A stretch of DNA of 64,000 bases from Citrobacter sp. wls619 (GCF_005281345.1 NZ_SZXJ01000043.1:62418-126417); one strand, 5' to 3'; shown: positions 12,585 to 24,563, counted from the stretch's first letter. Numbers and translations: made by a program. The notes: generated by a model not told the origin, from the letters alone.

Positions 12585-13142
12585 TTATTTCGTTGCGCCC
12601 GCAGGCGTAGTGGCTTCATTATTGCCTTCAGTTGCGGCTGGCGCATCGCCAGAATTCTTATTGTCATCACCTTTACTGTTACTGTTGTAGAGGAATTGAC
12701 CAATCATATCTTCCAGCACCATCGCGGATTTCGTGTCCTGAATCGTACTGCCATCTTTGAGGATAGACGTTCCCAGCTCAGGATCTTCAAAACCCACGTT
12801 TAATGCCAGATACTGCTCGCCCAGCAGACCAGAGGTGCGGATGCTCAGCGAGCTGGTGTCTGGGATATGGTTAAAGCGCGATTCGATGTCCAGCGTTACG
12901 CGTGGCAGGTACGTTTTGGGATCTAACGAGATATCCGAAACTCGCCCCACAACAACCCCACCAATCCGCACGGGAGAGCGCTCTCTCAGGCCGCCGATAT
13001 TATCAAAGGTCGCATAAACCGTGTAGGTTGGTTCAGTACGCATGGAGGTCACATTAGCCGCTTTCAGGCAGACAAATAGCGCCGCCAGCAGCGCAACCAG
13101 CAGGAATACCCCGACCCAAATTTCATTTTTTTTCGTTTGCAT
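12585..13142 (-). CDS. mlaD: MlaD, MCE-domain subunit of the phospholipid transporter
   Basis: Inner-membrane anchored MCE protein that forms a hexameric ring on MlaFEB. 185 aa: one N-terminal membrane helix (about residues 8-28), MCE domain (about 38-117), then a low-complexity Asn/Gly/Asp/Ala/Thr tail that is longer than I recall for E. coli MlaD (183 aa). The start MQTKKNEIW at 13142 is 4 bp after the mlaE stop. Five extra in-frame codons upstream (MGIEF) overlap mlaE and are less likely. Confidence 0.96.
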   Translation of the reverse strand: MQTKKNEIWVGVFLLVALLAALFVCLKAANVTSMRTEPTYTVYATFDNIGGLRERSPVRIGGVVVGRVSDISLDPKTYLPRVTLDIESRFNHIPDTSSLSIRTSGLLGEQYLALNVGFEDPELGTSILKDGSTIQDTKSAMVLEDMIGQFLYNSNSKGDDNKNSGDAPAATEGNNEATTPAGATK

Positions 13143-13146
13143 GAAC

Positions 13147-14749
<1,603 letters not shown>

Positions 14750-14963
14750 TGATTCATCCTTTACTATTGCCTCGTTGATCGAAGAGTTGGCGCTCAATTT
14801 AGCCCTGAACTCGACATATTTACAGATTATTGCCTGTCCTGGTTAGCGAAAGCTGGCATTTGTTTTACTTTTTAGCCGCATAAAGTCAAAATTAAGAATT
14901 CGTTACGGCTTCCAGAAGATCCTTCACGTGGACCGGCGAGTATACCTGAAGAAAGGACTTTAG

Positions 14964-15941
14964 ATGCTTTTAGCGACGGCACTGTTAATAATTGGTTTAC
15001 TTCTGGTGGTCTACGGTGCCGACCGTCTGGTATTTGCTGCATCCATTTTATGCCGTACCTTCGGTATCCCCCCCATCATTATTGGAATGACGGTCGTCAG
15101 CATCGGCACATCCCTACCTGAGATTATTGTCTCTGTTGCGGCATCAATGAATGGGCAGCTCGATTTAGCCGTCGGTACCGCCATCGGCTCCAACATCACC
15201 AATATTCTTCTTATTTTAGGCCTGTCAGCACTCATTCATCCTTTTACCGTGCATTCCGATGTTCTGCGTCGTGAATTACCGTTAATGTTGCTGGTAAGCA
15301 TTTTGGCTGCATCCGTACTGTATGACGGCCAGTTAAGCCGCAGTGATGGCCTGTTTCTTCTGCTTCTGGCCGTGCTATGGCTGCTATTCATTGTTAAAAT
15401 CGCCCGTCTGGCAGAACGCCAGGGCAATGACAGCCTGACCCGGGAGCAAGTTGCGGAACTGCCTCGCGAAGGCGGATTGCCTGTCGCATTTTTATGGCTG
15501 GGGGTAGCGCTGATCATTATGCCAATGGCAACGCGTATGGTGGTTGATAACGCCACTGTACTGGCAAATTACTTTGCCATGAGCGAGCTTACTATCGGTT
15601 TGACGGTCGTCGCCATTGGTACCAGCCTGCCGGAGCTGGCAACCGCCATTGCAGGCTTACGTAAAGGTGAAAACGATATTGCCGTCGGTAACATCATCGG
15701 CGCGAACATTTTTAATATTGTTATCGTTCTTGGGTTACCTGCACTGATTACTCCGGGCGAGGTCAACCCGATGGCCTTCATCCGTGACTATAGCGTCATG
15801 CTGCTGGTGAGCGTTATTTTTGCATTACTCTGCTGGCGACGTCCGCGCCAGATTGGTCGTGGCGCGGGGGCGCTTCTGACCAGCGGTTTTATCATATGGC
15901 TGGCGATGCTGTATTGGTTATCGCCACTTCTCGTTGGATAA
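14964..15941 (+). CDS. yrbG: CaCA-family sodium/calcium-type exchanger YrbG
   Basis: 325-aa inner-membrane protein with about ten helices in two inverted repeats, each carrying an alpha-repeat motif: GMTVVSIGTSLPEI and GLTVVAIGTSLPELATA, with AxGxNIxNI partners (GSNITNILLILG, GANIFNIVIVLG). These are the ion-binding repeats of the CaCA family. The physiological cation is not established in E. coli. It is 13 bp upstream of kdsD at the head of the LPS operon. Confidence 0.95.
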   Translation: MLLATALLIIGLLLVVYGADRLVFAASILCRTFGIPPIIIGMTVVSIGTSLPEIIVSVAASMNGQLDLAVGTAIGSNITNILLILGLSALIHPFTVHSDVLRRELPLMLLVSILAASVLYDGQLSRSDGLFLLLLAVLWLLFIVKIARLAERQGNDSLTREQVAELPREGGLPVAFLWLGVALIIMPMATRMVVDNATVLANYFAMSELTIGLTVVAIGTSLPELATAIAGLRKGENDIAVGNIIGANIFNIVIVLGLPALITPGEVNPMAFIRDYSVMLLVSVIFALLCWRRPRQIGRGAGALLTSGFIIWLAMLYWLSPLLVG

Positions 15942-15954
15942 CTGGAAACGCATT

Positions 15955-16941
15955 ATGTCGCACTTAGAGTTGCAACCGGGTTTTGACTTTCAGCAAGCAG
16001 GCAAGGAAGTCCTGACAATTGAACGTGAAGGCCTGGCGGAGCTTGATCAGTACATCAACCAGAACTTTACCCTCGCCTGTGAAAAGATTTTCAGTTGCCC
16101 GGGCAAAGTCGTGGTGATGGGAATGGGAAAATCAGGGCATATCGGGCGCAAAATGGCCGCCACGTTTGCCAGTACCGGCACGCCCTCATTTTTTGTGCAT
16201 CCTGGCGAAGCCGCACACGGCGATCTGGGTATGGTATCACCGCAGGACGTCGTGATTGCCATTTCTAACTCCGGTGAATCCAATGAGATAGCGGCGTTGA
16301 TCCCGGTATTAAAACGCCTTCATGTACCGCTTATCTGCATGACCGGTCGTCCGGAAAGCAGTATGGCGCGTGCAGCAGATGTCCATCTGTGTGTTAAAGT
16401 GCCCAAAGAAGCCTGTCCGTTAGGTCTGGCGCCGACCAGCAGCACGACCGCAACGCTGGTCATGGGTGATGCGCTTGCCGTGGCATTACTAAAAGCGCGT
16501 GGCTTTACTGCAGAAGATTTTGCGTTATCGCATCCTGGTGGCGCACTGGGCCGTAAGCTTTTGTTGCGCGTTAACGATATTATGCATACGGGAGACGAAA
16601 TCCCGCATGTGACTAAAAGCGCCAGCCTGCGTGACGCCTTACTGGAGATCACGCGGAAAAACCTCGGCATGACCGTCATTTGCGATGACGCGATGAAGAT
16701 CGACGGCATCTTTACGGATGGCGATTTACGTCGTGTCTTCGATATGGGCGTTGATGTACGCCAGTTAGGCATTGCCGATGTGATGACTCCTGGAGGCATT
16801 CGCGTGCGTCCAGGGATTCTTGCCGTTGATGCCCTGAACTTAATGCAGTCCCGCCATATCACCTCGGTAATGGTTGCTGATGGCGACCAGTTACTGGGTG
16901 TGTTACATATGCATGATCTGCTGCGTGCAGGTGTAGTGTAA
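15955..16941 (+). CDS. kdsD: D-arabinose 5-phosphate isomerase KdsD
   Basis: Converts D-ribulose 5-phosphate to D-arabinose 5-phosphate, the first step to Kdo in LPS. 328 aa: N-terminal SIS domain (about residues 40-180, with GMGKSGHIGRKMA and SNSGES) and two C-terminal CBS domains (about 205-325). The start MSHLELQPG is internal to a frame open 7 codons further, which overlaps yrbG. Confidence 0.97.
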   Translation: MSHLELQPGFDFQQAGKEVLTIEREGLAELDQYINQNFTLACEKIFSCPGKVVVMGMGKSGHIGRKMAATFASTGTPSFFVHPGEAAHGDLGMVSPQDVVIAISNSGESNEIAALIPVLKRLHVPLICMTGRPESSMARAADVHLCVKVPKEACPLGLAPTSSTTATLVMGDALAVALLKARGFTAEDFALSHPGGALGRKLLLRVNDIMHTGDEIPHVTKSASLRDALLEITRKNLGMTVICDDAMKIDGIFTDGDLRRVFDMGVDVRQLGIADVMTPGGIRVRPGILAVDALNLMQSRHITSVMVADGDQLLGVLHMHDLLRAGVV

Positions 16942-16961
16942 GAAACTCAAGGATAAAGAAA

Positions 16962-17528
16962 ATGAGTAAAGCAGGTGCGTCGCTTGCGACCTGTTATGGA
17001 CCCGTCAGTACTGACGTCATCACCAGGGCAGAAAACATCCGTCTGCTGATCCTTGATGTGGATGGCGTACTGTCTGATGGTCTGATTTATATGGGCAACA
17101 ACGGTGAAGAGCTGAAGGCGTTTAACGTCCGCGATGGCTACGGAATTCGCTGCGCGCTCACTTCCGGTATTGAGGTTGCCATTATTACCGGACGAAAGGC
17201 TAAACTTGTAGAAGATCGCTGTGCCACATTAGGGATCACACATCTGTATCAGGGGCAGTCGGACAAACTGGTTGCCTTTGGCGATCTGCTTAGCAAACTG
17301 GCGATCGCGCCTGAGAATGTGGCGTATGTTGGCGATGATCTGATCGACTGGCCGGTGATGGCAAAAGTGGGATTAAGCGTCGCGGTAGCGGATGCTCATC
17401 CGTTGCTGATCCCGCGGGCCGATTACGTCACCCGCATTGACGGGGGACGCGGCGCAGTGCGCGAAGTCTGCGACTTATTACTCCTGGCGCAGGGCAAACT
17501 GGATGAGGCCAAAGGGCAATCGATATGA
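16962..17528 (+). CDS. kdsC: 3-deoxy-D-manno-octulosonate 8-phosphate phosphatase KdsC
   Basis: HAD-family phosphatase that yields free Kdo. 188 aa, C0-type HAD without a cap. Motif I DVDGVLSDG supplies the nucleophilic and acid Asp; motif II is ITGR, motif III a conserved Lys, motif IV GDDLIDWPVM. The stop overlaps lptC by ATGA. Confidence 0.97.
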   Translation: MSKAGASLATCYGPVSTDVITRAENIRLLILDVDGVLSDGLIYMGNNGEELKAFNVRDGYGIRCALTSGIEVAIITGRKAKLVEDRCATLGITHLYQGQSDKLVAFGDLLSKLAIAPENVAYVGDDLIDWPVMAKVGLSVAVADAHPLLIPRADYVTRIDGGRGAVREVCDLLLLAQGKLDEAKGQSI

Positions 17529-18100
17529 GCAAAACCAGACGTTGGGTTATCATTCTACTGTCGCTGGCTGTCCTTGTGATGATTGGTATTAACCTGGCAG
17601 ACAAAGACGACACCGCTCAGGTTGTCGTTAATAACAACGAGCCCACCTATAAGAGCGAGCATACCGACACCGTCGTGTACAGCCCTGAGGGCGCGCTGAG
17701 CTATCATTTGATCGCACAACACGTTGAATATTATTCAGATCAGGCAGTTTCGTGGTTCACCCAACCGGTGTTAACCACGTTTGATAAGGACAAAGTACCG
17801 ACCTGGTCAATCAAGGCTGATAAGGCCAAGTTGACCAACGATCGGATGCTGTACCTGTATGGCCATGTTGAGGTTAACGCGCTGGTGCCTGACTCTCAAC
17901 TACGCAGAATTACTACCGATAACGCGCAGATCAACCTTGTGACGCAAGATGTCACTTCCGATGATCTGGTCACGTTGTATGGAACAACATTTAACTCCAG
18001 CGGACTGAAGATGCGCGGCAACTTACGCAGCAAGAACGCCGAGCTGATTGAAAAGGTTAGAACCTCATATGAAATCCAAAACAAACAAACTCAGCCTTAA
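17525..18100 (+). CDS. lptC: LptC, LPS export complex bitopic protein
   Basis: 191 aa. One N-terminal membrane helix (about residues 7-25) followed by a periplasmic beta-jellyroll that hands LPS from LptB2FG to LptA. It overlaps kdsC by 4 bp and lptA by 32 bp, so the three are translationally coupled. Confidence 0.97.
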   Translation: MSKTRRWVIILLSLAVLVMIGINLADKDDTAQVVVNNNEPTYKSEHTDTVVYSPEGALSYHLIAQHVEYYSDQAVSWFTQPVLTTFDKDKVPTWSIKADKAKLTNDRMLYLYGHVEVNALVPDSQLRRITTDNAQINLVTQDVTSDDLVTLYGTTFNSSGLKMRGNLRSKNAELIEKVRTSYEIQNKQTQP

Positions 18101-18623
18101 TCTTGTGCTTGCCAGCTCACTTCTGGCCGCCAGTATTCCGGCATTCGCCGTCACTGGCGATACCGAGCAGCCGATCCACATTGAATCGGACCAGCAGTCT
18201 CTGGATATGCAGGGCAACGTGGTGACGTTTACCGGCAATGTCATCGTGACTCAGGGCACGATCAAAATTAATGCCGATAAGGTTGTCGTCACACGTCCGG
18301 GCGGTGAAGACGGTAAAGAAGTGATTGACGGTTATGGTAATCCGGCGACCTTTTACCAGATGCAGGACAATGGTAAACCGGTTAAAGGCCACGCTTCACA
18401 GATGCACTATGAGCTGGCAAAAGATTTCGTCGTCCTTACCGGTAAGGCTTATCTGGAACAGCTCGATAGCAACATCACGGGTGATAAGATCACCTATCTG
18501 GTAAAAGAACAGAAAATGCAGGCCTTCAGTGAGAAAGGCAAACGCGTCACCACCGTTCTGGTTCCGTCGCAATTGCAGGACAAAAACAAGACCAAGGCTC
18601 CGGCAGAGAAAAAAGGTAACTGA
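18069..18623 (+). CDS. lptA: LptA, periplasmic LPS-bridge protein
   Basis: Periplasmic OstA-like beta-jellyroll that polymerises into the bridge carrying LPS to LptD/E. 184-aa precursor with a signal peptide ending IPAFA (residue 27). IHIESDQQSLDMQGNVVTFTGNV begins the mature fold. The ATG at 18069 lies inside the end of lptC; the in-frame codons upstream are rejected. Confidence 0.97.
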   Translation: MKSKTNKLSLNLVLASSLLAASIPAFAVTGDTEQPIHIESDQQSLDMQGNVVTFTGNVIVTQGTIKINADKVVVTRPGGEDGKEVIDGYGNPATFYQMQDNGKPVKGHASQMHYELAKDFVVLTGKAYLEQLDSNITGDKITYLVKEQKMQAFSEKGKRVTTVLVPSQLQDKNKTKAPAEKKGN

Positions 18624-18629
18624 TTCGTT

Positions 18630-19355
18630 ATGGCAACATTAACTGCAAAGAATCTTGCAAAAGCCTACAAAGGCCGTCGTGTGGTGGAAGATGTCAGCCT
18701 GACCGTCAACTCCGGGGAGATCGTCGGTCTGCTCGGTCCTAACGGTGCGGGCAAAACAACAACCTTTTACATGGTAGTCGGCATTGTGCCGCGCGATGCT
18801 GGCAACATTATCATTGATGACGAAGATATCAGTCTGTTACCCCTGCATGCACGTGCCCGTCGCGGTATCGGCTACTTACCGCAGGAAGCCTCTATTTTTC
18901 GTCGCCTGAGCGTATTTGATAACCTGATGGCGGTACTGCAAATTCGTGACGATCTTTCCAGCGAGCAGCGTGAAGATCGCGCCAATGAGCTGATGGAAGA
19001 ATTCCATATCGAACATCTGCGTGACAGCCTTGGACAGGCACTCTCCGGTGGGGAACGTCGCCGCGTGGAGATCGCCCGTGCTCTGGCCGCTAATCCAAAA
19101 TTTATCCTGTTGGATGAACCCTTTGCCGGTGTTGACCCGATTTCCGTCATTGATATCAAACGTATTATTGAACACCTGCGCGACAGCGGGCTTGGCGTGC
19201 TGATTACCGACCATAACGTGCGCGAAACGCTGGCTGTCTGTGAGCGCGCCTACATTGTGAGCCAGGGACACCTGATCGCACACGGTACGCCGACAGAAAT
19301 CCTGCAGGACGAGCACGTTAAACGCGTATACCTTGGGGAAGACTTCAGACTCTGA
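18630..19355 (+). CDS. lptB: LptB, ATPase of the LPS export complex
   Basis: 241-aa ABC ATPase that works with LptF/LptG (encoded elsewhere). Walker [10 protein letters not shown]-loop LPQEAS, signature LSGGERRR, Walker B FILLDEP and switch His in TDHNVRET are all visible. 6 bp after lptA. Confidence 0.98.
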   Translation: MATLTAKNLAKAYKGRRVVEDVSLTVNSGEIVGLLGPNGAGKTTTFYMVVGIVPRDAGNIIIDDEDISLLPLHARARRGIGYLPQEASIFRRLSVFDNLMAVLQIRDDLSSEQREDRANELMEEFHIEHLRDSLGQALSGGERRRVEIARALAANPKFILLDEPFAGVDPISVIDIKRIIEHLRDSGLGVLITDHNVRETLAVCERAYIVSQGHLIAHGTPTEILQDEHVKRVYLGEDFRL

Positions 19356-19401
19356 TAGGGTAGTAGACTTCACGTCACCGCAGGAGACAACAACTCTGAA
19401 C

Positions 19402-20835
19402 ATGAAGCAAGGTTTGCAACTCAGGCTTAGCCAACAACTGGCGATGACGCCTCAGCTACAACAGGCTATCCGTCTGTTGCAGTTGTCCACGCTGGAACTT
19501 CAGCAAGAACTTCAGCAAGCGCTGGAAAGTAACCCACTGCTCGAGCAAACCGATCTTCACGACGAAATTGATACCCAGGAAAAGCAGGATAGCGAATCCC
19601 TCGATACGGCTGACGCACTCGAACAAAAAGAGATGCCGGAAGAGCTACCGCTGGATGCCAGTTGGGATGAGATTTACACCGCAGGGACGCCGTCTGGCAC
19701 CAGCGGAGATTACATCGACGACGAACTGCCGGTGTATCAGGGTGAGACCACGCAATCGCTGCAGGATTACCTGATGTGGCAGGTGGAACTGACGCCATTC
19801 TCAGATACCGATCGTGCTATTGCCACATCAATTGTGGATGCAGTCGACGAAACGGGCTATCTCACCGTCACGCTGGACGACATTCTCGACAGCATGGGCG
19901 ATGATGAGGTCGGTATCGATGAAATCGAAGCCGTGCTTAAACGCGTTCAGCGTTTTGATCCCGTGGGTGTGGCGGCAAAAGATCTCCGCGACTGCTTACT
20001 GATCCAGCTTTCGCAGTTTGACAAAGCCACACCGTGGTTGGAAGAAGCCAGGCTTATCATCAGCGATCACCTTGATCTGCTCGCCAACCATGACTTCCGT
20101 ACGCTGATGCGCGTAACCCGACTGAAAGAAGATGTGCTGAAAGAAGCCGTCAATCTTATCCAGTCGCTTGATCCAAGACCTGGACAATCTATCCAGACCG
20201 GTGAACCAGAGTACGTCATCCCGGATGTGCTGGTGCGTAAGCATAACGATCGCTGGGTAGTCGAACTCAACAGTGACAGCATTCCGCGTTTACAGATCAA
20301 CCAGCACTACGCCGCCCTGTGCAATAACGCGCGCAATGATGCTGATAGCCAGTTCATTCGTAGCAACCTGCAGGATGCGAAATGGCTGATTAAAAGTCTG
20401 GAAAGCCGCAATGACACGCTATTGCGCGTTAGCCGCTGTATCGTTGAGCAACAGCAAGCCTTCTTTGAGCAAGGCGAAGAGTATATGAAACCGATGGTGC
20501 TGGCAGATATCGCCCAGGCCGTCGAGATGCATGAATCGACCATTTCCCGAGTGACCACGCAAAAGTATCTGCACAGTCCGCGCGGCATTTTTGAATTGAA
20601 GTATTTCTTCTCCAGTCACGTCAACACTGAAGGCGGAGGCGAAGCCTCTTCTACAGCTATCCGCGCACTGGTGAAGAAATTAATTGCGGCCGAGAACCCT
20701 GCGAAACCGCTGAGTGACAGCAAGTTAACCTCTATGCTGTCAGAACAAGGTATCATGGTGGCGCGCCGCACCGTTGCGAAGTACCGAGAGTCTTTATCCA
20801 TTCCGCCGTCTAACCAGCGCAAACAGCTGGTTTGA
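19402..20835 (+). CDS. rpoN: RNA polymerase sigma-54 factor RpoN
   Basis: 477-aa sigma-54 for nitrogen-regulated and other enhancer-dependent genes. The Gln/Leu-rich region I ([20 protein letters not shown]), acidic region II, core-binding domain, HTH and the C-terminal RpoN box [10 protein letters not shown] are all present. The start was set by family; the frame is open 23 codons upstream. It lies 46 bp after lptB and heads the rpoN-hpf-ptsN-rapZ-npr group. Confidence 0.98.
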   Translation: MKQGLQLRLSQQLAMTPQLQQAIRLLQLSTLELQQELQQALESNPLLEQTDLHDEIDTQEKQDSESLDTADALEQKEMPEELPLDASWDEIYTAGTPSGTSGDYIDDELPVYQGETTQSLQDYLMWQVELTPFSDTDRAIATSIVDAVDETGYLTVTLDDILDSMGDDEVGIDEIEAVLKRVQRFDPVGVAAKDLRDCLLIQLSQFDKATPWLEEARLIISDHLDLLANHDFRTLMRVTRLKEDVLKEAVNLIQSLDPRPGQSIQTGEPEYVIPDVLVRKHNDRWVVELNSDSIPRLQINQHYAALCNNARNDADSQFIRSNLQDAKWLIKSLESRNDTLLRVSRCIVEQQQAFFEQGEEYMKPMVLADIAQAVEMHESTISRVTTQKYLHSPRGIFELKYFFSSHVNTEGGGEASSTAIRALVKKLIAAENPAKPLSDSKLTSMLSEQGIMVARRTVAKYRESLSIPPSNQRKQLV

Positions 20836-20857
20836 CCCAACCGATAAGGAAGACACT

Positions 20858-21145
20858 ATGCAGCTCAACATCACTGGAAATAACGTCGAAATCACTGAGG
20901 CCCTGCGCGACTTTGTCACCACAAAGTTCGCCAAGCTTGAACAATATTTCGACCGGATTAATCAGGTCTATATTGTGTTGAAAGTGGAGAAGGTCACACA
21001 CATCTCGGATGCAACACTGCATGTGAACGGTGGCGAAATTCATGCCAGCGCGGAAGGTCAGGATATGTACGCCGCCATTGACGGTTTAATTGATAAACTG
21101 GCTCGCCAGTTAACAAAACATAAAGATAAACTGAAACAGCACTAA
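20858..21145 (+). CDS. hpf: ribosome hibernation-promoting factor HPF (short form)
   Basis: 95-aa protein that binds the 30S A/P-site region and, with RMF, forms inactive 100S ribosomes in stationary phase. MQLNITGNNVEITEALRDFV and the basic QLTKHKDKLKQH tail mark the short form; there is no C-terminal dimerisation domain. Start at 20858 after AAGGAAG. Confidence 0.97.
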   Translation: MQLNITGNNVEITEALRDFVTTKFAKLEQYFDRINQVYIVLKVEKVTHISDATLHVNGGEIHASAEGQDMYAAIDGLIDKLARQLTKHKDKLKQH

Positions 21146-21174
21146 CTTGTCCGGGCAGTTAGCGGGTGCAGGAC

Positions 21175-21199
21175 GGCCTGTTGTGCAGCACAACGGGCC
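21175..21199 (+). terminator. hairpin in the hpf-ptsN gap (attenuator or processing site)
   Basis: GGCC-T-GTTGT / ACAAC-G-GGCC stem of about 10 bp with a small loop. Only a short T-rich tail follows, so partial termination or RNA processing is as likely as full termination. Confidence 0.4.
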
Positions 21200-21228
21200 A
21201 TTTGTACAGTTAGCGCTTAGGTGAAATT

Positions 21229-21720
21229 ATGACAAATAACGATACGACTCTACAACTGAGCAATGTTCTTAACCAGGAATGTACGCGCGCGGCCGTTCAC
21301 TGCCAAAGCAAGAAACGCGCACTGGAAATCATCAGTGAACTGGCGGCAAAACAACTCAGCTTGCCTCCTCAGGTGGTATTTGAAGCCATTCTGACGCGTG
21401 AAAAAATGGGCAGTACCGGTATTGGCAATGGTATTGCCATTCCGCATGGAAAGCTGGAAGAAGACACCCTGCGTGCGGTTGGTGTATTTGTTCAACTTGA
21501 AACGCCAATCGCGTTCGATGCCATTGATAATCAGCCAGTCGATCTGCTTTTCGCCCTGCTGGTCCCGGCGGACCAAACCAAGACGCATTTGCATACGTTG
21601 TCACTGGTCGCAAAACGTCTGGCAGATAAAACTATCTGTCGTCGCCTGCGCGCCGCGCAGAGTGACCAGGAGTTGTATCAAATCATCACTGACACCGAAG
21701 GTGGGCAGGATGAAGCATAA
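21229..21720 (+). CDS. ptsN: nitrogen PTS enzyme IIA-Ntr (PtsN)
   Basis: Terminal phosphoacceptor of the PTS-Ntr chain (PtsP-NPr-PtsN), which controls K+ transport and other targets. 163 aa with the phosphorylated His at residue 73 in IAIPHGKL. It sits in the same operon as its donor npr. Confidence 0.97.
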   Translation: MTNNDTTLQLSNVLNQECTRAAVHCQSKKRALEIISELAAKQLSLPPQVVFEAILTREKMGSTGIGNGIAIPHGKLEEDTLRAVGVFVQLETPIAFDAIDNQPVDLLFALLVPADQTKTHLHTLSLVAKRLADKTICRRLRAAQSDQELYQIITDTEGGQDEA

Positions 21721-21765
21721 CAACCCAATGGCATCCTTTTCTGTCGTTGTGAGGAGAAACAGTAC

Positions 21766-22620
21766 ATGGTACTGATGATCGTCAGCGGTCGTTCAGGGTC
21801 AGGTAAGTCTGTCGCCCTGCGTGCGCTGGAAGATATGGGTTTTTACTGCGTGGATAACCTTCCCGTCGTGTTGTTGCCCGAACTGGCTCGAACCCTCGCC
21901 GATCGCCAGATATCTGCGGCTGTCAGCATTGATGTGCGCAACATGCCCGAGTCCCCGGAGATTTTTGAGCAGGCCATGAGTAACCTGCCCGAAGGCTTCT
22001 CACCGCAACTGCTGTTCCTTGATGCCGACCGTAACACGCTGATTCGCCGCTACAGCGATACGCGCCGTTTACACCCGCTGTCCAGCAAGAACTTGTCTCT
22101 GGAAAGCGCTATCGATAAAGAAAGCGATTTACTGGAGCCGTTGCGTTCGCGCGCTGACCTGATCGTAGACACCTCTGAAATGTCTGTGCACGAGCTGGCG
22201 GAAATGTTACGTACCCGACTGCTGGGCAAACGTGAACGTGAATTAACGATGGTATTTGAGTCCTTTGGCTTTAAACACGGAATCCCTATTGATGCGGATT
22301 ACGTCTTTGATGTCCGCTTCCTGCCTAACCCGCACTGGGATCCAAAGCTACGTCCGATGACCGGTCTGGACAGGCCCGTCGCGGCCTTCCTCGACAGACA
22401 CACAGAAGTACATAATTTTATCTACCAGACTCGCAGCTATCTTGAGCTATGGTTACCCATGCTGGAGACCAACAACCGCAGCTACCTTACCGTAGCCATC
22501 GGCTGTACCGGCGGGAAACACCGTTCGGTGTATATTGCAGAGCAACTGGCAGACTACTTCCGCTCACGCGGTAAAAACGTGCAGTCACGCCATCGTACGC
22601 TGGAAAAACGCAAATCATGA
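21766..22620 (+). CDS. rapZ: RNase adapter protein RapZ
   Basis: 284-aa regulator that binds the sRNA GlmZ and presents it to RNase E, linking glucosamine-6-phosphate levels to GlmS. N-terminal P-loop GRSGSGKS, Walker B-like region, and the C-terminal RNA-binding basic tail (HRTLEKRKS). It overlaps npr by ATGA. Confidence 0.97.
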   Translation: MVLMIVSGRSGSGKSVALRALEDMGFYCVDNLPVVLLPELARTLADRQISAAVSIDVRNMPESPEIFEQAMSNLPEGFSPQLLFLDADRNTLIRRYSDTRRLHPLSSKNLSLESAIDKESDLLEPLRSRADLIVDTSEMSVHELAEMLRTRLLGKRERELTMVFESFGFKHGIPIDADYVFDVRFLPNPHWDPKLRPMTGLDRPVAAFLDRHTEVHNFIYQTRSYLELWLPMLETNNRSYLTVAIGCTGGKHRSVYIAEQLADYFRSRGKNVQSRHRTLEKRKS

Positions 22621-22889
22621 CCGTGAAGCAAACTGTTGAAATCACGAATAAGCTGGGCATGCATGCCCGGCCGGCAATGAAACTGTTTGAGCTAATGCAG
22701 GGTTTTGAAGCAGAAGTTCTGCTGCGTAATGATGAAGGAACGGAAGCCGAGGCAAACAGCGTTATCGCTCTGCTGATGCTGGATTCCGCCAAAGGACGCC
22801 AGATAGAAGTTGAAGCCACGGGTCCGCAAGAAGTTGAGGCCCTGGCCGCGGTAATTGCCCTGTTTAATTCAGGGTTTGACGAAGATTAG
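22617..22889 (+). CDS. npr: phosphocarrier protein NPr (PtsO)
   Basis: 90-aa HPr homologue of the nitrogen PTS. The phosphorylated His16 lies in KLGMHARPA; the HPr Ser-phosphorylation site context is NSVIALLML. Last gene of the rpoN operon, followed by a REP unit. Confidence 0.97.
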   Translation: MTVKQTVEITNKLGMHARPAMKLFELMQGFEAEVLLRNDEGTEAEANSVIALLMLDSAKGRQIEVEATGPQEVEALAAVIALFNSGFDED

Positions 22890-22911
22890 TCGAGTACACA
22901 GAACGTAGCCA

Positions 22912-22947
<36 letters not shown>

Positions 22948-22955
22948 TAACTACG

Positions 22956-23675
22956 CTAATACAACTTATTTTCACGCATAAACGACTCACCGCCCAGCTG
23001 GCGCATTTGGCGCATGATCCACGCCTGACGACTGCGCACATAGCCGGAAGGCGCACTCGCCTTAAAACGTAACGGATTGGGCAGAACCGCCGCCAGCAAT
23101 GCCGCTTCAGACGGGCTAAGACGGCTGGCGGGTTTATGGAAATAGCGCTGCGCTGCGGCCTCCACGCCAAAAATTCCATCGCCAAACTCCGCAACGTTCA
23201 GATAGACGGTCAGAATACGTTTCTTGCTCCAGACAGTTTCCATACCCAGCGTTAGCCCGGCTTCAAGGCCCTTACGCACCCAGCTACGTCCATCCCACAG
23301 AAAGAGGTTTTTTGCCGTTTGTTGCGATAACGTCGAGGCGCCCCGAATACGATTTTCATTACGTTCGTTATGCGCCAGCGCTTTCTCTATCGCAGAGACA
23401 TCAAATCCCCAATGGTCGGGAAATTTCTGGTCCTCAGCAGCAATGACCGCCAGTCCCATCCACGGAGAAATATCATCCATACTGACCCAGTCAGAATGCG
23501 CTACATAACCGAAATCACCGGACAACCATGCGCTCAACTGCCGCTCGACCATTACCGCCGAGAAAGGCACTGGCATCACGCTAAAAAGCGCGATGCCCCC
23601 GCCCCAGAATACGGCGAGGACAACGACCACCCGCAGAATGATACGCCGCAGAAAGGCGGTAGCCCCTTTTCTCAT
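22956..23675 (-). CDS. mtgA: monofunctional peptidoglycan glycosyltransferase MtgA
   Basis: Class GT51 enzyme that polymerises lipid II without a transpeptidase domain. 239 aa: one N-terminal membrane helix (about residues 13-34), then the GT51 motifs [14 protein letters not shown] (catalytic Glu), [16 protein letters not shown] and [15 protein letters not shown]. It overlaps elbB by 4 bp. Confidence 0.96.
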   Translation of the reverse strand: MRKGATAFLRRIILRVVVVLAVFWGGGIALFSVMPVPFSAVMVERQLSAWLSGDFGYVAHSDWVSMDDISPWMGLAVIAAEDQKFPDHWGFDVSAIEKALAHNERNENRIRGASTLSQQTAKNLFLWDGRSWVRKGLEAGLTLGMETVWSKKRILTVYLNVAEFGDGIFGVEAAAQRYFHKPASRLSPSEAALLAAVLPNPLRFKASAPSGYVRSRQAWIMRQMRQLGGESFMRENKLY

Positions 23676-24325
23676 TCAGCCAGTACCAGAACACGCGAGA
23701 CCAGTTTGTCGATCCCACTCGCCGCCTGGGCGATATCCTGCGCCAGCATGTAAGCAGGCGTGGTGACCACTTTATTATCTTCATCAACCACAATGTCATC
23801 GACCGGGCAAGGCACATGTTCAGCGCCCATCTCTTCCAGCACTTCCGCTGTATCAATGTCAGTGCCAATGGTCAGACGCAGCGGGAAGTCAAAAATCTTA
23901 GGTAACATAGCAGGAGCAATACACATGAATCCCAGGGGCTTACCGGCCTGATGCAGTGCCTTCGCCAGCGCGGCTAAGTCGCTATCAACCCGACATTCAC
24001 TGCCCTGGCTGGCAAAATTGCTCAGATTTTTTGCTGCGCCAAACCCGCCAGGCACAATTAGCGCATCCAGCTCCGTTGCAACCGCCTGGGCCAGGGGGCG
24101 AATATCACCACGCGTAATACGCGCAGCTTCAATCAGGACATTGCGCGTTTCCGGCATCGGCTCGCCCGTCAGATGATTAATCACATCCGCCTGCTGTTTA
24201 TCTGGCGCAAAGCAGATAGCCTGAGCGCCATTGCGGGCAATAGCCAGCAGCGTGAGTACGGCTTCGTGGATTTCTGCACCGTCATACACGCCACATCCGC
24301 TGAGCACTACGCCAACTTTTTTCAT
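23672..24325 (-). CDS. elbB: ElbB, class-I glutamine amidotransferase-like glyoxalase
   Basis: 217-aa protein of the DJ-1/PfpI superfamily; E. coli ElbB has weak glyoxalase activity and was tied to isoprenoid output. The nucleophile-elbow cysteine lies in GFMCIAPAM. Start [16 protein letters not shown] after an AGGAG site. Upstream is the divergent sRNA arcZ. Confidence 0.94.
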   Translation of the reverse strand: MKKVGVVLSGCGVYDGAEIHEAVLTLLAIARNGAQAICFAPDKQQADVINHLTGEPMPETRNVLIEAARITRGDIRPLAQAVATELDALIVPGGFGAAKNLSNFASQGSECRVDSDLAALAKALHQAGKPLGFMCIAPAMLPKIFDFPLRLTIGTDIDTAEVLEEMGAEHVPCPVDDIVVDEDNKVVTTPAYMLAQDIAQAASGIDKLVSRVLVLAE

Positions 24326-24442
24326 CGTGATACTCCTTTCGCAACTGACTGAAGCATATTAATAATTCTGATTAGAATGCCACGCTTCACACATTTAACT
24401 GATTCATGTAACAAATTATTTAAGATTTGCTATCTTAACTGC

Positions 24443-24563
24443 GTGCGGCCTGAAAATTAGGGCTGCGCCCTTGTAAACAATGATAATAATTTACGGCGCA
24501 GCCACGATTTCCCTGGTGTTGGCGCAGTATTCGCGCACCCCGGTCAAGCCGGGGTCATTTTTT
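24443..24563 (+). ncRNA. arcZ: Hfq-dependent small RNA ArcZ
   Basis: Starts GTGCGGCCTGAAAA, carries the conserved processed 3' part (CCCTGGTGTTGGCGCAG seed region followed by TATTCGCGCACC) and ends in a strong CCCCGG...CCGGGG terminator with T8. The position, between elbB and arcB and opposite arcB, is that of E. coli ArcZ, which activates rpoS translation and represses arcB and flhDC. The upstream TATCTT may be its -10. The U-run is encoded by the two Lys codons at the end of arcB. Confidence 0.92.

Noticed and set aside
14750-14797. Alternative upstream start of mlaF (MSANSSINE...)
   Set aside because: The ATG at 14749 has an AAGGATG ribosome site and matches the family length; the extra 16 residues are not in E. 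coli MlaF.
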